NCBI GenBank assembly: GCA_964414835.1
Contig: CAYPWY010000021.1
Span: 1 to 33,530, forward strand
Reading direction: 5' to 3'
DNA: 33,530 bases
From: Eshraghiella sp964414835
GTDB lineage: Bacteria > Bacillota > Clostridia > Lachnospirales > Lachnospiraceae
In this document: positions 23,009 through 32,403 of the stretch, piece by piece
Layout: every line of letters starts with the position of its first letter
How positions within the stretch are numbered: position 1 is the stretch's first letter
Program-made: the position numbers and the translations under genes
The notes under the pieces: model-generated
Seen by the model: only the letters and a program-made list of their open reading frames with translations
Databases searched by the model: none
Told to the model about the DNA's origin: nothing

Positions 23009-23917
23009 TTATTCACTTATAATCTGGATATTTTTATAATAATAGTTTAAAATTTCCTGATAATCAGCCCCTTCTGCCGCCTGGTTTCTGGCATTGTTAA
23101 GTGACATTCCGTAGCCTGAGCCGCTTCCTTTTACAGTGAAAACAACATTTCCTGCCGTGCTTGAAACAGAAAAGCTTGCGGATGGCAGATTAAGGCAGGA
23201 TGCCAGTTCATCACCGCTGACAGTAACATTTCCCACCATCAGCTCAGTAACATAACCGGCATCATCTCTCTCAATAATCTGAAACGCTTCTGCCACGCTT
23301 CCTGAAAATGATATATCATCATAACTCTTTTTAAGATTTTTGGAAACATCTGATTCAGAATATTCCACAATACTTATATAATACTCATTTTCCATATCGC
23401 TGCTGCACTCAACCGAAGCAAGATATGTTTCCGCAGCTTTCCTTGTCATTCCTGCACTTATCAGGTGGAAATACGGCATAATGATTTCTCCGTCACAGGT
23501 CATAACCTGACCGTCCGTTTCCTGCACCGCCTGTTCTACCTGCTGATAATATGTATCGTAATTCTCCCCCCATGATGCTTTCATCTCTTCCGTACTTAAA
23601 GTGGTGAGGGCAAGGTCGGCGGAATTAACCATTGCCCCATCTCCCTTCATATATTCCCCATATGTTCTTGCCACAACCGCAAAAGCTTTTAGGAATTCCG
23701 TACTGTCTCCCGCCTTATAGTATGCTGCAACCGCTCCCGTGACAAACTCTGTCACATCCGTTATCCGAGTTGACCTGTCATTCTGCAAAATAACTGTTTT
23801 AGCAGTCTTCACGCCATCTGTTTCCTCACAAACCCCGGTCATAAACATTGTGATTACAAACGGAACAGTAAGGCATGACGCTATATATATAATAATTTTC
23901 AAAACCGTTTTTCGCAT
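23009..23917 (-). CDS. spoIID: SpoIID/LytB-family protein, possibly catalytically altered
   Basis: About 302 aa from the ATG at 23917; an in-frame GTG at 23938 is the alternative. One N-terminal membrane helix, then the SpoIID domain: VTGAVAAYYKAGDSTEFLKA, FAVVARTYGEY, and C-terminal GYGMSLNNARNQAAEGADYQEILNYYYKN. SpoIID is the lytic transglycosylase that cuts stem-less glycans during engulfment. In B. subtilis SpoIID the catalytic Glu lies in a GEMP-type motif just before the conserved Ala-Arg-Thr-Tyr segment; here that stretch reads AAYYKAG, so the Glu appears to be replaced by Tyr. With the SpoIIQ-like gene behind it this remains a sporulation pair. Confidence 0.8.
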   Translation of the reverse strand: MRKTVLKIIIYIASCLTVPFVITMFMTGVCEETDGVKTAKTVILQNDRSTRITDVTEFVTGAVAAYYKAGDSTEFLKAFAVVARTYGEYMKGDGAMVNSADLALTTLSTEEMKASWGENYDTYYQQVEQAVQETDGQVMTCDGEIIMPYFHLISAGMTRKAAETYLASVECSSDMENEYYISIVEYSESDVSKNLKKSYDDISFSGSVAEAFQIIERDDAGYVTELMVGNVTVSGDELASCLNLPSASFSVSSTAGNVVFTVKGSGSGYGMSLNNARNQAAEGADYQEILNYYYKNIQIISE

Positions 23918-24080
23918 ATGACACTGTGCTCCTTCCACTTATTCTATGTTTTTTGTTATAAAAATATTCAGTTGCGGTGGAAAAAAACAACAATATTTGA
24001 TATACTGTTAAATTGTAAGGTTTCTTCAGAGCGTTGCTCTTTGGAGGCAAGTTTATGCAGATTTTTCAGAGGTTTATGAT

Positions 24081-24857
24081 ATGAGTTATGACAAAAGACC
24101 TATCGGCATCTTTGACTCAGGCGTTGGCGGAATAAGTGTACTCCGCGAGCTTATGGCACTTATGCCCAATGAGAATTATATATATTTCGGCGATTCACTT
24201 AATGCACCCTACGGTGTCCGTCCCTTGGAGGAGGTTCGGGAGCTTACTTTTGCTACGGCGGAGCATCTTATTGGCGAAAATTGCAAATGTCTTGTAATTG
24301 CCTGCAACACGGCGACAACAGCTGCCGTCCGCCCACTCCGTTCCCGCTATCAGGGTGTTCCCGTTATCGGTATTGAACCTGCCCTAAAGCCGGCAGTTTT
24401 ACATAAGCCTAACGGACGGGTGCTGGTTCTTGCCACAGCCGTAACTCTTAATGAGGACAAGTTTCACAGACTGATGGCGCTGTATGAGAATGATGCCGAC
24501 ATAATGACACTTGCCTGTCCCGGAATTGTGGAATTTGTCGAACGTGGAATAATCGAAGGCGCCGAGCTCGACGCATACCTTACTGAGCTTTTATCGGCTT
24601 ATATAAGCAATCCTCCTGATGCGGTTGTCCTCGGCTGTACGCATTACCCTTTTGTCCGCAATTCTATAGACAGGGTTTTCGGCGGCAGGTCAGAGATTTT
24701 TGACGGCGGCAACGGCACTGCAAGAGAAACAAGACACCAGCTCCAACTCAACGGTCTGTGTGCTGCTCCTGATAATAAAGGCAATGTAACTATTATGAAC
24801 AGCCGTCCCGAAATGGTTGACATATCCAAGTGGCTGCTCTCTTCGCCTGTCAGCTGA
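24081..24857 (+). CDS. murI: Glutamate racemase
   Basis: 258 aa, standard length. Acidic/Ser motif IGIFDSGVGG (8-17), first catalytic Cys C75 in VIACNTATT, second catalytic Cys C186 in VLGCTHYPF, and the substrate loop YFGDSLNAPYG. It converts L-glutamate to D-glutamate for peptidoglycan in the cytosol. Ribosome site AGAGG lies 9 bases before the ATG. It is followed 20 bases later by a small membrane-protein gene on the same strand. Confidence 0.95.
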   Translation: MSYDKRPIGIFDSGVGGISVLRELMALMPNENYIYFGDSLNAPYGVRPLEEVRELTFATAEHLIGENCKCLVIACNTATTAAVRPLRSRYQGVPVIGIEPALKPAVLHKPNGRVLVLATAVTLNEDKFHRLMALYENDADIMTLACPGIVEFVERGIIEGAELDAYLTELLSAYISNPPDAVVLGCTHYPFVRNSIDRVFGGRSEIFDGGNGTARETRHQLQLNGLCAAPDNKGNVTIMNSRPEMVDISKWLLSSPVS

Positions 24858-24876
24858 ACTTTTAAGGAGGTATTTT

Positions 24877-25143
24877 ATGGATATACTTATAATAGTTTTA
24901 ATGGGAATATTGATTATTGCACAGCTTTTTCTTGCAATAAAGCAGGTCAAAAAGAAAGCGCCTGACGGAAAAGTTCTTCTCATCATCAACACAGCCGTTG
25001 TGATAATATATGCACCTTTGTGCGTGGTCAAATTAACCGGCAGCATCCGTGCGGTAAACATTGCATGGTTTGCAGTTACCGCAATATATATGATTTTCAC
25101 AATATGGTATACTAACATGCTTAGTAAGCAGATGAAAAAATAA
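24877..25143 (+). CDS. Small three-helix membrane protein, unknown function
   Basis: 88 aa from the ATG at 24877, which has AAGGAGG 7 bases upstream; a longer frame start inside murI is not supported. Three hydrophobic helices (about 2-20, 32-52, 61-80) and a Lys-rich tail (SKQMKK). I do not recognise the family. It is co-transcribed with murI and followed by a terminator. Lysine clusters after helix 1 (KQVKKK) and at the C-terminus suggest both are cytoplasmic. Confidence 0.7.
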   Translation: MDILIIVLMGILIIAQLFLAIKQVKKKAPDGKVLLIINTAVVIIYAPLCVVKLTGSIRAVNIAWFAVTAIYMIFTIWYTNMLSKQMKK

Positions 25144-25144
25144 C

Positions 25145-25178
25145 GGCTGCACATCAAATGTGTAGCCTCTGCTTTTTC
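25145..25178 (+). terminator. Terminator after the murI-membrane protein pair
   Basis: GGCT-CACAT stem with a bulged G (25145-25166, complementary ATGTG-AGCC) around a short CAA loop, followed by CTCTGCTTTTTCT. The T run of five lies 6 bases after the stem. Confidence 0.65.
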
Positions 25179-25256
25179 TGCCTTGCATCCGTAAGCAGCT
25201 GCCGCGCCTAAGGCATACCTTGTGCAGCTGCCGGTCATTCAGATATATGTATAATA

Positions 25257-25766
25257 TTATCGTTCCGTATAGCTGACTGCCTCAATGGCTACCGCACCGC
25301 CTCTGACTACTTCCAGTCTGTAACCGAAGGTTTCATTAAGCAGCTTAAGAATACTGTTATTTTTATCCTCAGTCATAGTACACTGCAAAAGAATTGTATT
25401 TTTATTATAGTCCTCAACAGTTACTCCATATACCTGCGCTATTCTGAAGGCTTCTGACTTATCTTTTTCCGTACAGTTGTTAATCTTTACAAACATCAGC
25501 TCCTTCATATGTATGGGAAGGTCGGTAAAATCCATCACCTTTATTACCTCAACGCTTCTGTTAAGCTGTTTTTTAATTTGCTCAAAGGTCTTATCATCAC
25601 TTGTGACGCCGATTGTCATTCTGGACATTGTCGGGTCCTCTGTTACCCCTACAGTAAGCGTATCTATATTGTAAGATTTTCCTGAAAAAAGACCGGAAAT
25701 TCTTGCAAGCACACCGATTTCATTCTCTACATATATGGATATCCATCTTTTTTTCATCTTGTCCAT
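25257..25766 (-). CDS. ilvN: Acetolactate synthase small regulatory subunit
   Basis: 169 aa from the ATG at 25766, which has AGGAGG 6 bases upstream and lies 10 bases after the ilvB stop; an earlier TTG at 25784 overlaps that site. N-terminal ACT domain: WISIYVENEIGVLARISGLFSGKSYNIDTLTVG, which binds the valine feedback inhibitor in the family. The C-terminal domain (about 80-165) activates the catalytic subunit. It forms an operon with ilvB for branched-chain amino-acid synthesis. Confidence 0.95.
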   Translation of the reverse strand: MDKMKKRWISIYVENEIGVLARISGLFSGKSYNIDTLTVGVTEDPTMSRMTIGVTSDDKTFEQIKKQLNRSVEVIKVMDFTDLPIHMKELMFVKINNCTEKDKSEAFRIAQVYGVTVEDYNKNTILLQCTMTEDKNNSILKLLNETFGYRLEVVRGGAVAIEAVSYTER

Positions 25767-25776
25767 GGTCTTCCTC

Positions 25777-27501
25777 CTATCCAAACATCATATCCGTAAG
25801 CGCTTTTCCGCCGGGAACCATAGGATACACATCATACTCACAATCAAGTATGAACTCTATGACAGTTGCCGATTTAGTATTGTTTTTGGCCTGCCGGAAG
25901 GCCTCATCAATCTGTGATTCGTCGGTAACTCTTATTCCCATAGCCTGATAGCTCTCTGCCAGCTTGATAAAATCAGGAACGTATTCCTTTCCGGCACATG
26001 TTCCGTCTATGCTGCACTGTCTGTTACAGCTTCTTGAATACCTGAGACATGTAGCCGAGTATCTTTTATCATAAAACATCTTCTGCATCTGTTTTACATT
26101 GCCAAGATATGTATTGTTGAAAATGCAGAGTATAACCGGTGTTTCCAGAGCATGCGCCGTTGCAAGCTCCTGTATATTCATCTGTGCTCCGCCGTCTCCC
26201 GATATACAGATGACAGGCTCACCCGGATTCCCAAGACTTGCACCGATTGCCGCCGGAAGTCCGTAACCCATCGTTCCAAGCCCTCCTGATGTCAGAAACT
26301 GCCTTTTTCCGTTCATCTTAATATACTGTGTTGTCCAAAGCTGATTCTGTCCTACATCGGTGGTAACTATTGAGTCAGGAAATATATCGTTAATTTTGTT
26401 GATTATTTTCTCAGGGGTCATCCCCTTATACTGTGCCATAGTTATAGGAATTTCCTGTTTCCATTTTTCTATGGATTTTACCCAGTTCTCTGTCTTGCAG
26501 ACTGATGCGTGAGCCAGCATTTCATTGATTGCGGTTTTGGCATCTGACACTATAGGCACGTTTACCACAATATTCCTTGAGATTGATGCAGTATCTATAT
26601 CCACATGTATTATCTTGGCATTGGGGGCAAATTCTTCAATTTTACCTGTTATTCTGTCTCCGAAACGGACACCTATTGCAAAAAGAACATCACACTCCGA
26701 TATTGCCTTGTTGGAAGCATAATTCCCGTACATTCCGATATTTCCCACATAAAGAGGATTGTCAGTGGGAATTACGCCTTTACCCATAATCGTTGTAATC
26801 ACAGGTATCTTCATACTCTCGGCAAGCTTTGTCAGACCCTCCCCTGCATTGGCTATCCTGACACCGCCTCCTGCCAGAAACACAGGCTTATGTGCCGATT
26901 TAAGCATGGTCATTGCCTTTTTTAACTGTCCTACATGTACGCCGCTGCTAGGCTTGTAGCCTCTTATGGAAATCTCTGACGGATAGTCTTCAGGACCTGG
27001 CTCTGTCTGCACATCTTTGGGAATATCTACAACTACAGGTCCCGGCTTTCCGGTTCTTGCCACATAAAAAGCCTTCTTGATTATAGTTGCCAAGTCCTTT
27101 CTGTCCCTTACCGTAACAGCATATTTACATATGTTGCGGGTAACCCCCACAATATCTACTTCCTGAAAGGCATCATTACCTATAAGGTCTCTTGATACCT
27201 GACCCGTAAAACACACAAGAGGCACACAATCATAGTTAGCCGTGGCAATACCCGTTACCAGATTAGTTGCGCCGGGACCGCTTGTAACCAGACACACTCC
27301 AACCTTACCTGTTGAACGGGCATAACCGTCCGCCTCATGCACAAGAGCCTGTTCATGCCTTGGAAGCACTACATCTATATCTACAGCGTCATACAACGCA
27401 TCAAAAAGGTCTATCGCCATTCCTCCCGGATAACCAAAGACCGTATCTACACCTTCTTCTCTAAGTGCTTTTACAAATAATTCTGTTCCTTTTATACCCA
27501 T
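25777..27501 (-). CDS. ilvB: Acetolactate synthase large catalytic subunit, with a Cys-rich insert
   Basis: 574 aa, TPP enzyme. The catalytic Glu lies in the LPRHEQALVHEADGYARSTG region, the central FAD-type domain follows, and the TPP motif GDGGAQMN(I) with NN lies near 425-460. It condenses two pyruvates to acetolactate, or pyruvate with 2-oxobutyrate. Residues about 484-507 contain an insert with four cysteines (CLRYSRSCNRQCSIDGTC) between YDKRYS and PDFIKLAESY, where E. coli-type enzymes are shorter; this may be a metal-binding knuckle of some anaerobe enzymes. GGAGG lies 10 bases before the ATG, and a 59-aa Cys protein gene ends 21 bases upstream. Confidence 0.95.
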   Translation of the reverse strand: MGIKGTELFVKALREEGVDTVFGYPGGMAIDLFDALYDAVDIDVVLPRHEQALVHEADGYARSTGKVGVCLVTSGPGATNLVTGIATANYDCVPLVCFTGQVSRDLIGNDAFQEVDIVGVTRNICKYAVTVRDRKDLATIIKKAFYVARTGKPGPVVVDIPKDVQTEPGPEDYPSEISIRGYKPSSGVHVGQLKKAMTMLKSAHKPVFLAGGGVRIANAGEGLTKLAESMKIPVITTIMGKGVIPTDNPLYVGNIGMYGNYASNKAISECDVLFAIGVRFGDRITGKIEEFAPNAKIIHVDIDTASISRNIVVNVPIVSDAKTAINEMLAHASVCKTENWVKSIEKWKQEIPITMAQYKGMTPEKIINKINDIFPDSIVTTDVGQNQLWTTQYIKMNGKRQFLTSGGLGTMGYGLPAAIGASLGNPGEPVICISGDGGAQMNIQELATAHALETPVILCIFNNTYLGNVKQMQKMFYDKRYSATCLRYSRSCNRQCSIDGTCAGKEYVPDFIKLAESYQAMGIRVTDESQIDEAFRQAKNNTKSATVIEFILDCEYDVYPMVPGGKALTDMMFG

Positions 27502-27521
27502 CGGTTCAATTCCTCCTGTAT

Positions 27522-27701
27522 CTACATCTGTTTCCGTACAATTTTGTACTCGTCATTGCATTGGAAATATGGACATGCCCTGACATTTCCCGACATGAAA
27601 TTATACATCTCATCCTCGTCAAGATTTACGGAACACACATAGCAGTCTTCCTGTTCATCATATTCATAATATCCGCATAATTCGCAATTATCCTGTACCA
27701 T
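27522..27701 (-). CDS. Small four-cysteine-type protein (DUF6472-like), unknown function
   Basis: 59 aa, MVQDNCELCGYY at the N-terminus, then DCYVCSVNLDEDEM and ACPYFQCNDEYKIVRKQ. The CxxC...CxxC...CPYF arrangement suggests a small zinc- or iron-binding fold. It resembles the DUF6472 proteins seen across Lachnospiraceae; that recollection is not checked. AAGGA lies 9 bases before the ATG, and the gene starts 3 bases after the stop of the upstream lipoprotein gene, so it is the last gene of that operon or the first before ilvB. Confidence 0.7.
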   Translation of the reverse strand: MVQDNCELCGYYEYDEQEDCYVCSVNLDEDEMYNFMSGNVRACPYFQCNDEYKIVRKQM

Positions 27702-27704
27702 ATT

Positions 27705-28211
27705 TTATGTCCTTCCGTACACTATATATCCTGTTTCGGTAATTGTTGAAATTTTATCGTTGACTATTGTCAGCCTTAGTATTTTGTTATGGGACTCCTT
27801 AATAAAATCGCACATATTTTCAAAATTGTCAATTTCATTTGCGTCCAATGTGTATGTATGCTGACTGCTGACTATTGTATAGTGCAGCGTATCATTATTA
27901 TATAAGCCTGAATAACACACCGCCTCATATACCTGATAATCCGGTTCGGAGGTATCCTTTCCTGATACCTTATCATCATAAACAATATCTGCTTCTTCAT
28001 CAACTGCCCACGCATCCTGATAGTATACATCATCATACGCGCCTGCTATATAAGCATCATCCACCGTAATATCAACGTAATCCTCATATATTTCGTAATC
28101 AGTAATTATAATCTCCCGCCAAATTGTATAATCCGGCTCATATTTTGTGCAGCCTGCAAAGAACAATGCAATACATATCAAAGCTGCGGATGTAAATATT
28201 TTTTTACTCAT
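27705..28211 (-). CDS. Predicted lipoprotein rich in Asp/Tyr, unknown function
   Basis: 168 aa from the ATG at 28211, chosen for GGAGG 6 bases upstream. Signal peptide SKKIFTSAALICIALFFAGC with lipobox FAGC. The mature part is acidic and Tyr-rich with repeated short patterns (DYEIYEDYVDITVDDAYIAG and DDVYYQDAWAVDEEADIVYDD). The C-terminal half looks like a small beta domain (HTYTLDANEIDNFENM...). I do not recognise a family. The ATG overlaps the end of the preceding membrane-protein gene, so the two are coupled. Confidence 0.65.
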   Translation of the reverse strand: MSKKIFTSAALICIALFFAGCTKYEPDYTIWREIIITDYEIYEDYVDITVDDAYIAGAYDDVYYQDAWAVDEEADIVYDDKVSGKDTSEPDYQVYEAVCYSGLYNNDTLHYTIVSSQHTYTLDANEIDNFENMCDFIKESHNKILRLTIVNDKISTITETGYIVYGRT

Positions 28212-29808
28212 TGCACACCTCCAGTTCAAAAGCGGCAACTATTTTATCATCTATAACCGTTGCCAAAACCGTTTTCTTTGCGTTATACGCCAGACGATAG
28301 CTGTCCGCCCTGCCCTTTAATTTATTCACCGTAATGTCAACGGAACGCTTCATTCCGAAAATTCCCGACAATCTGTCCTTTCTGTCATCACGGGCATATA
28401 CCGGTGATACAAATTCACTGTCATTAACTGCAAAAGTGTTCTGTTTCCACAATACTTTGGCTTCTCTGAGATTATTTATGAGATATTTCCGCATATACTC
28501 CATATCAGGATTTATATACACCAGTTTCTTCATAACATACTGCCCATACGGATATTGAGGGTTAAGCCTAAGGTACCTGCGGCGTCCTATTACACCGGCT
28601 ATTACAATTACCGTCATAAATGCCGCCGGCAGCAATATAACATATCTCAGATTTTCCGATATGCGGTATATTCCCTGACGCTGAAAATCACATCTTACAT
28701 CAATTCCTCTTACATCATCATCAAATACAAGCCCGATTCCTTCAAATGTTTGTTTTAAACTACATACTGAGTTCACTGTCACCCGCTCATTCATAATGGA
28801 CTTAACGTTAATACCATCAATATTATACCACTTGCCGTTATAATCCGAAAAAATTATCGGTGTATAATATATTTTCGGTGCAACAGCCTCCTCATCCATA
28901 TCAATATCTGTCTCATCAATTATTGCATCATATGATTCCTCAGGCTCTATATCATACACATTCTGTCCTATCATAAGGACCGCCGTATCACCGTAGTCAA
29001 TAACCTCTGCCGTTTCTTCTCCCGTCATAATCATTCCGTCATCTTTGGCTGCATATGTTCCTGCGCATGACGGCATAAGGAAGATAAAATATGCCGCAGC
29101 ACAATATACCATAACGACAGCAAGGGCAATATATTGTTTTGTCTTGCCAGTGCGTCTTACATAACATAATGACAATGCTATACCAAATACCACAACCACC
29201 GCCGCAAATATGCATTTGATAGCGGCTGCAATATGCTCTGTATCATATCCCGTTCTGGCAGCATATAGCCAATATCCTTCAATATTATCCCAGCTGCCTG
29301 GTTCATTGTTAATATCAATTTCATCATTGAGGGTTGATACTGTTCCTGCCGGATATATTAAGTCAGCATCATCAGCGTAATTAAATTCCTTACTGACATA
29401 AATTCCATCACTGGCAAAAAACATACCTGCATACTTATAGCATTGTCTGTATTTATCATATACCCCGACCTGTACTCCGCCTGCTATTTTATCTATAGGG
29501 ATTTCAAAATCATACTCTGCATAATACGCTGTGTTATAATTATTAAAATCAATGTAAGATATAACACTGCTAATCAAGTCCTCATAATTTGGTTCAGACG
29601 AAACGGTGCAAGATGATAATATATATTTTATTTTCAGCGTGTCCTTTTTCTCCTGTACTTCGATAATTACCGTATTTTCATCATCCGTATAAATGTATTT
29701 ACCGTCGTATCTGCCGTATCTGACGCTGATTATATATATAGCAATAAGTCCAAGCGCCGCCAGTGTCAAGACGGATATTAAAACACGATTTAATATTTTA
29801 CTTTTCAT
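28204..29808 (-). CDS. Multi-pass membrane protein of unknown function, paralogue of the next upstream gene
   Basis: 534 aa from the ATG at 29808, which has GAGAGGG 6 bases upstream; the frame extends further but only into the preceding gene. Layout: an N-terminal helix (about 7-27), an extracytoplasmic beta-rich part with YDGKYIYTDDENTVIIEVQ, two to three helices (about 200-260), a second outside part with CAGTYAAKDDGMIMTG, another helix (about 400-420) and a cytoplasmic C-terminal domain. The order of parts matches the neighbour at 29798-31144, including the (D/E)YMR(K/S)YL stretch, so the pair arose by duplication. No known family recognised. Confidence 0.6.
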   Translation of the reverse strand: MKSKILNRVLISVLTLAALGLIAIYIISVRYGRYDGKYIYTDDENTVIIEVQEKKDTLKIKYILSSCTVSSEPNYEDLISSVISYIDFNNYNTAYYAEYDFEIPIDKIAGGVQVGVYDKYRQCYKYAGMFFASDGIYVSKEFNYADDADLIYPAGTVSTLNDEIDINNEPGSWDNIEGYWLYAARTGYDTEHIAAAIKCIFAAVVVVFGIALSLCYVRRTGKTKQYIALAVVMVYCAAAYFIFLMPSCAGTYAAKDDGMIMTGEETAEVIDYGDTAVLMIGQNVYDIEPEESYDAIIDETDIDMDEEAVAPKIYYTPIIFSDYNGKWYNIDGINVKSIMNERVTVNSVCSLKQTFEGIGLVFDDDVRGIDVRCDFQRQGIYRISENLRYVILLPAAFMTVIVIAGVIGRRRYLRLNPQYPYGQYVMKKLVYINPDMEYMRKYLINNLREAKVLWKQNTFAVNDSEFVSPVYARDDRKDRLSGIFGMKRSVDITVNKLKGRADSYRLAYNAKKTVLATVIDDKIVAAFELEVCNE

Positions 29809-31144
29809 TGATTTCCCTCTCGACTTTGTACACAAGCTGTATATCCTCCCCATCATATATAACCAGCTTGATTCCGTCTTCATCTGTCTTGATGGCATAT
29901 TCCAGCATACCGCTGTCTACATATTTTCTATCCGACATTGAGCCGGCGACTTCCATTCCGTTGAAAATAAGACCGGATTGCGTGACAATTACCTCCATTC
30001 CTATCTGATTGCGCTCCAAATAGCTCCGCATATAATCCATCCCACCGCATATAAATTCAACTTCTGTTATCCGGTACACAATTCCATGCCGCATAGTTTC
30101 TGTATTTTTAACCTGTTTAATATGTTTAAACTGTGTATCCTTTAAATTCCTGACAGACTTCTTTTTGATTACCATTGGCATTATTGCAATCAGTGCAAAT
30201 AAAACCGGAACCGCAACAATCCATTTAACATAATAGGATGCTTCATGCTGTTTGCGGAAGACTATTATCTCACTTCTTTCATAATTGGTTACTTTATCTG
30301 CCACAAACATTGAGATGTAATTTTTCCCTATACTGAGGTCGCTTACAAGGTACTGCTCTATTTTGTACAAAACATCGGATATTTCTCCGTCTCTCATAAC
30401 TTCAACATTATTTTCATCATCCTTAACATACCATACCATTGTACTGACCGCCCAATCATCACGGCCTATTGACACACATAGATTTTCAGTCTCTTCAATT
30501 ACATACATATCAATGGCGGCATAGTCTCCGTTGGTATCCTTAACACTGTTGCTGCGATACATTCCGGATACCTTTGAAGCCGGATAAGAAATAAGCGTAA
30601 CTGCTGCCAAAAAAGTATATATGGCGGCAGCACACACACACCTGCCTCTATGGCGTTCCCTGACACAGCTGCTCATCAGTAATATGCCGAAAACAGCCAA
30701 CAATACCGGAAAAACAATACTTGCTGCTTTCCTGAAATTTTCTTCGGCGCCGGTCAGCCTGTAAATTGAGATATTATTATATGAACCGCTATCATATAAA
30801 TAATAATCATCCACATCGCATAGTATAAATGTTCCGTCCTTGATTATTCCATATTTATCAATACTGCCCGACCCATTATCAAAAATGAATTCACCTGACT
30901 GTACATCATCGTTTAAAAAGTACATATCGCCGTATATGCTTTCAGTATCCGAGTCTTCTTTAAAAACCGCAGTCACATTATCCCGCTCAACAACAGTAAG
31001 CTTGTCTCCGGTTTCTTTACATATATATGTACCGCCGCACCCTTTTTGGTGTTCCGAAAGCCTATAAACAATCACGGTTCCCACCGCCGATAATATAATC
31101 AATATGAAAAATATAATTTTTCTAGCCTTATGCCCTGACCTCAT
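29798..31144 (-). CDS. Multi-pass membrane protein of unknown function
   Basis: 448 aa. N-terminal helix (about 9-27), outside part starting CGGTYICKETGDKLTVVERDN, two helices (about 142-185), second outside part (KVSGMYRSNSVKD...), a helix (about 305-325) and a basic cytoplasmic C-terminal domain with GGMDYMRSYLERNQIGMEV. It shares this order of parts with the downstream gene, whose start overlaps its last codons. Both outside parts begin with the G-x-Y-x-x strand typical of small beta-sandwich repeats. The cassette ends with a lipoprotein, suggesting a cell-surface complex; function unknown. Confidence 0.6.
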   Translation of the reverse strand: MRSGHKARKIIFFILIILSAVGTVIVYRLSEHQKGCGGTYICKETGDKLTVVERDNVTAVFKEDSDTESIYGDMYFLNDDVQSGEFIFDNGSGSIDKYGIIKDGTFILCDVDDYYLYDSGSYNNISIYRLTGAEENFRKAASIVFPVLLAVFGILLMSSCVRERHRGRCVCAAAIYTFLAAVTLISYPASKVSGMYRSNSVKDTNGDYAAIDMYVIEETENLCVSIGRDDWAVSTMVWYVKDDENNVEVMRDGEISDVLYKIEQYLVSDLSIGKNYISMFVADKVTNYERSEIIVFRKQHEASYYVKWIVAVPVLFALIAIMPMVIKKKSVRNLKDTQFKHIKQVKNTETMRHGIVYRITEVEFICGGMDYMRSYLERNQIGMEVIVTQSGLIFNGMEVAGSMSDRKYVDSGMLEYAIKTDEDGIKLVIYDGEDIQLVYKVEREINEK

Positions 31145-31271
31145 AATTCCTCCTTATACAATTATATTGTCATAAATTATGCTCAAATTGTCAAGTTCCC
31201 CTTGCATTTTATTTTAAAAGTTGTATACCATAATTACATACTACAAATCTGACAGAAAACAGAGGTCTTAT

Positions 31272-32402
31272 ATGGGGACAAAGTATAAAAAATTATCACT
31301 ATTTATTATATTGACAATAATCGCGGGAAGCTTGACTTGTTCCTGCCAAAGAAATGTACTGCCTGAAATTTTCTACTCTGAGGATGTCAACTCTGATTTG
31401 GCCAAAATTTTCGACAGCTATTGTCATATATACGGAATAAACAGCGGTTCTTACAAGCTCGTTGACGGCAGCGGCAATGTGCTGTGGAATGGCTGCTACG
31501 GAGATATGACCGAAAATGACTGCTTTGCGGTAGCCAGCATAACCAAAATGTTTACTGCAACGGTTATCTTCAACCTTACCGACGAAGGCATATTATCTTT
31601 TGACGATAAAATAGATATGTACCTTTCGGATGATATTATAGACGGTATTGCCGTTATGGACGGTCATGATTACTCCCACGACATTACCATACGACAGCTT
31701 TTGTCACACACATCAGGAATTGCCAATTATTTTTCCGAAAGTTCTGATGTCTATACTTCCATACGCTCCACAAGCTACTATAAGGAAGATTTAAGTTACA
31801 CCTTTGAGGATGCTCTTGATATGACAAGACATTTGGAAGCGCATTTTATTCCCGGTCAGGAGGGAGAAGCGTTCTACTCGGATTTTAACTATCAGCTTCT
31901 GGGCAAAATAATAGAGACTGTAACCGGACAGTCTCTTAATGACAATTATAACAAATATATTTACAGTCCCCTTAGACTTGAAGACACATATCTTTTTACT
32001 GCCGGAATGTCATGGGACGGCATACAGCTTATTGATTTGCCATGCGGTCTTGACGGAAGACCTTTGATGGAAGCCGGAGAGGGTGCCTGTGGTGGAATAA
32101 TCTCCACTGTCAATGATGTCAGCACGTTCATACAGGGCTATATGAATGGGGAATTATTTGATGTATCATATTTTACTGAAATTTACCGTTTCACCGAATT
32201 GGATTCTCCCGGCTGTTACTATGGGCTTGGTCTTATGATGTATGATGATGATTACGAGCTGTACGGTCACACCGGAAGTTTCGGAACTGCTGTTTTTTAC
32301 TGCCCTGATTTGGATGTATATGTTATCGGAACCCTAAATAACTGCAGCACATCCCAGAATCTCAATCTTATTGACACTCTTCTTGCCCGTTACGGACGCT
32401 GA
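31272..32402 (+). CDS. Serine beta-lactamase-like hydrolase (class C / D-peptidase fold), secreted
   Basis: 376 aa from the ATG at 31272, chosen for GAGG 6 bases upstream; an upstream in-frame TTG at 31221 lacks a site. Hydrophobic export signal (7-24) followed by Cys residues (LTCSC), possibly lipidated although the lipobox is atypical. Catalytic SxxK is S89-I-T-K92; the Tyr motif is FYSDFNYQLLG (YxN replaced by YSD); and HTG is in LYGHTGSFGTAVF near the C-terminus, in place of KTG. These match the beta-lactamase/penicillin-binding-like serine hydrolases (PF00144), which hydrolyse D-amino peptides or esters outside the cell. It is divergent from the membrane cassette. Confidence 0.85.
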   Translation: MGTKYKKLSLFIILTIIAGSLTCSCQRNVLPEIFYSEDVNSDLAKIFDSYCHIYGINSGSYKLVDGSGNVLWNGCYGDMTENDCFAVASITKMFTATVIFNLTDEGILSFDDKIDMYLSDDIIDGIAVMDGHDYSHDITIRQLLSHTSGIANYFSESSDVYTSIRSTSYYKEDLSYTFEDALDMTRHLEAHFIPGQEGEAFYSDFNYQLLGKIIETVTGQSLNDNYNKYIYSPLRLEDTYLFTAGMSWDGIQLIDLPCGLDGRPLMEAGEGACGGIISTVNDVSTFIQGYMNGELFDVSYFTEIYRFTELDSPGCYYGLGLMMYDDDYELYGHTGSFGTAVFYCPDLDVYVIGTLNNCSTSQNLNLIDTLLARYGR

Positions 32403-32403
32403 T

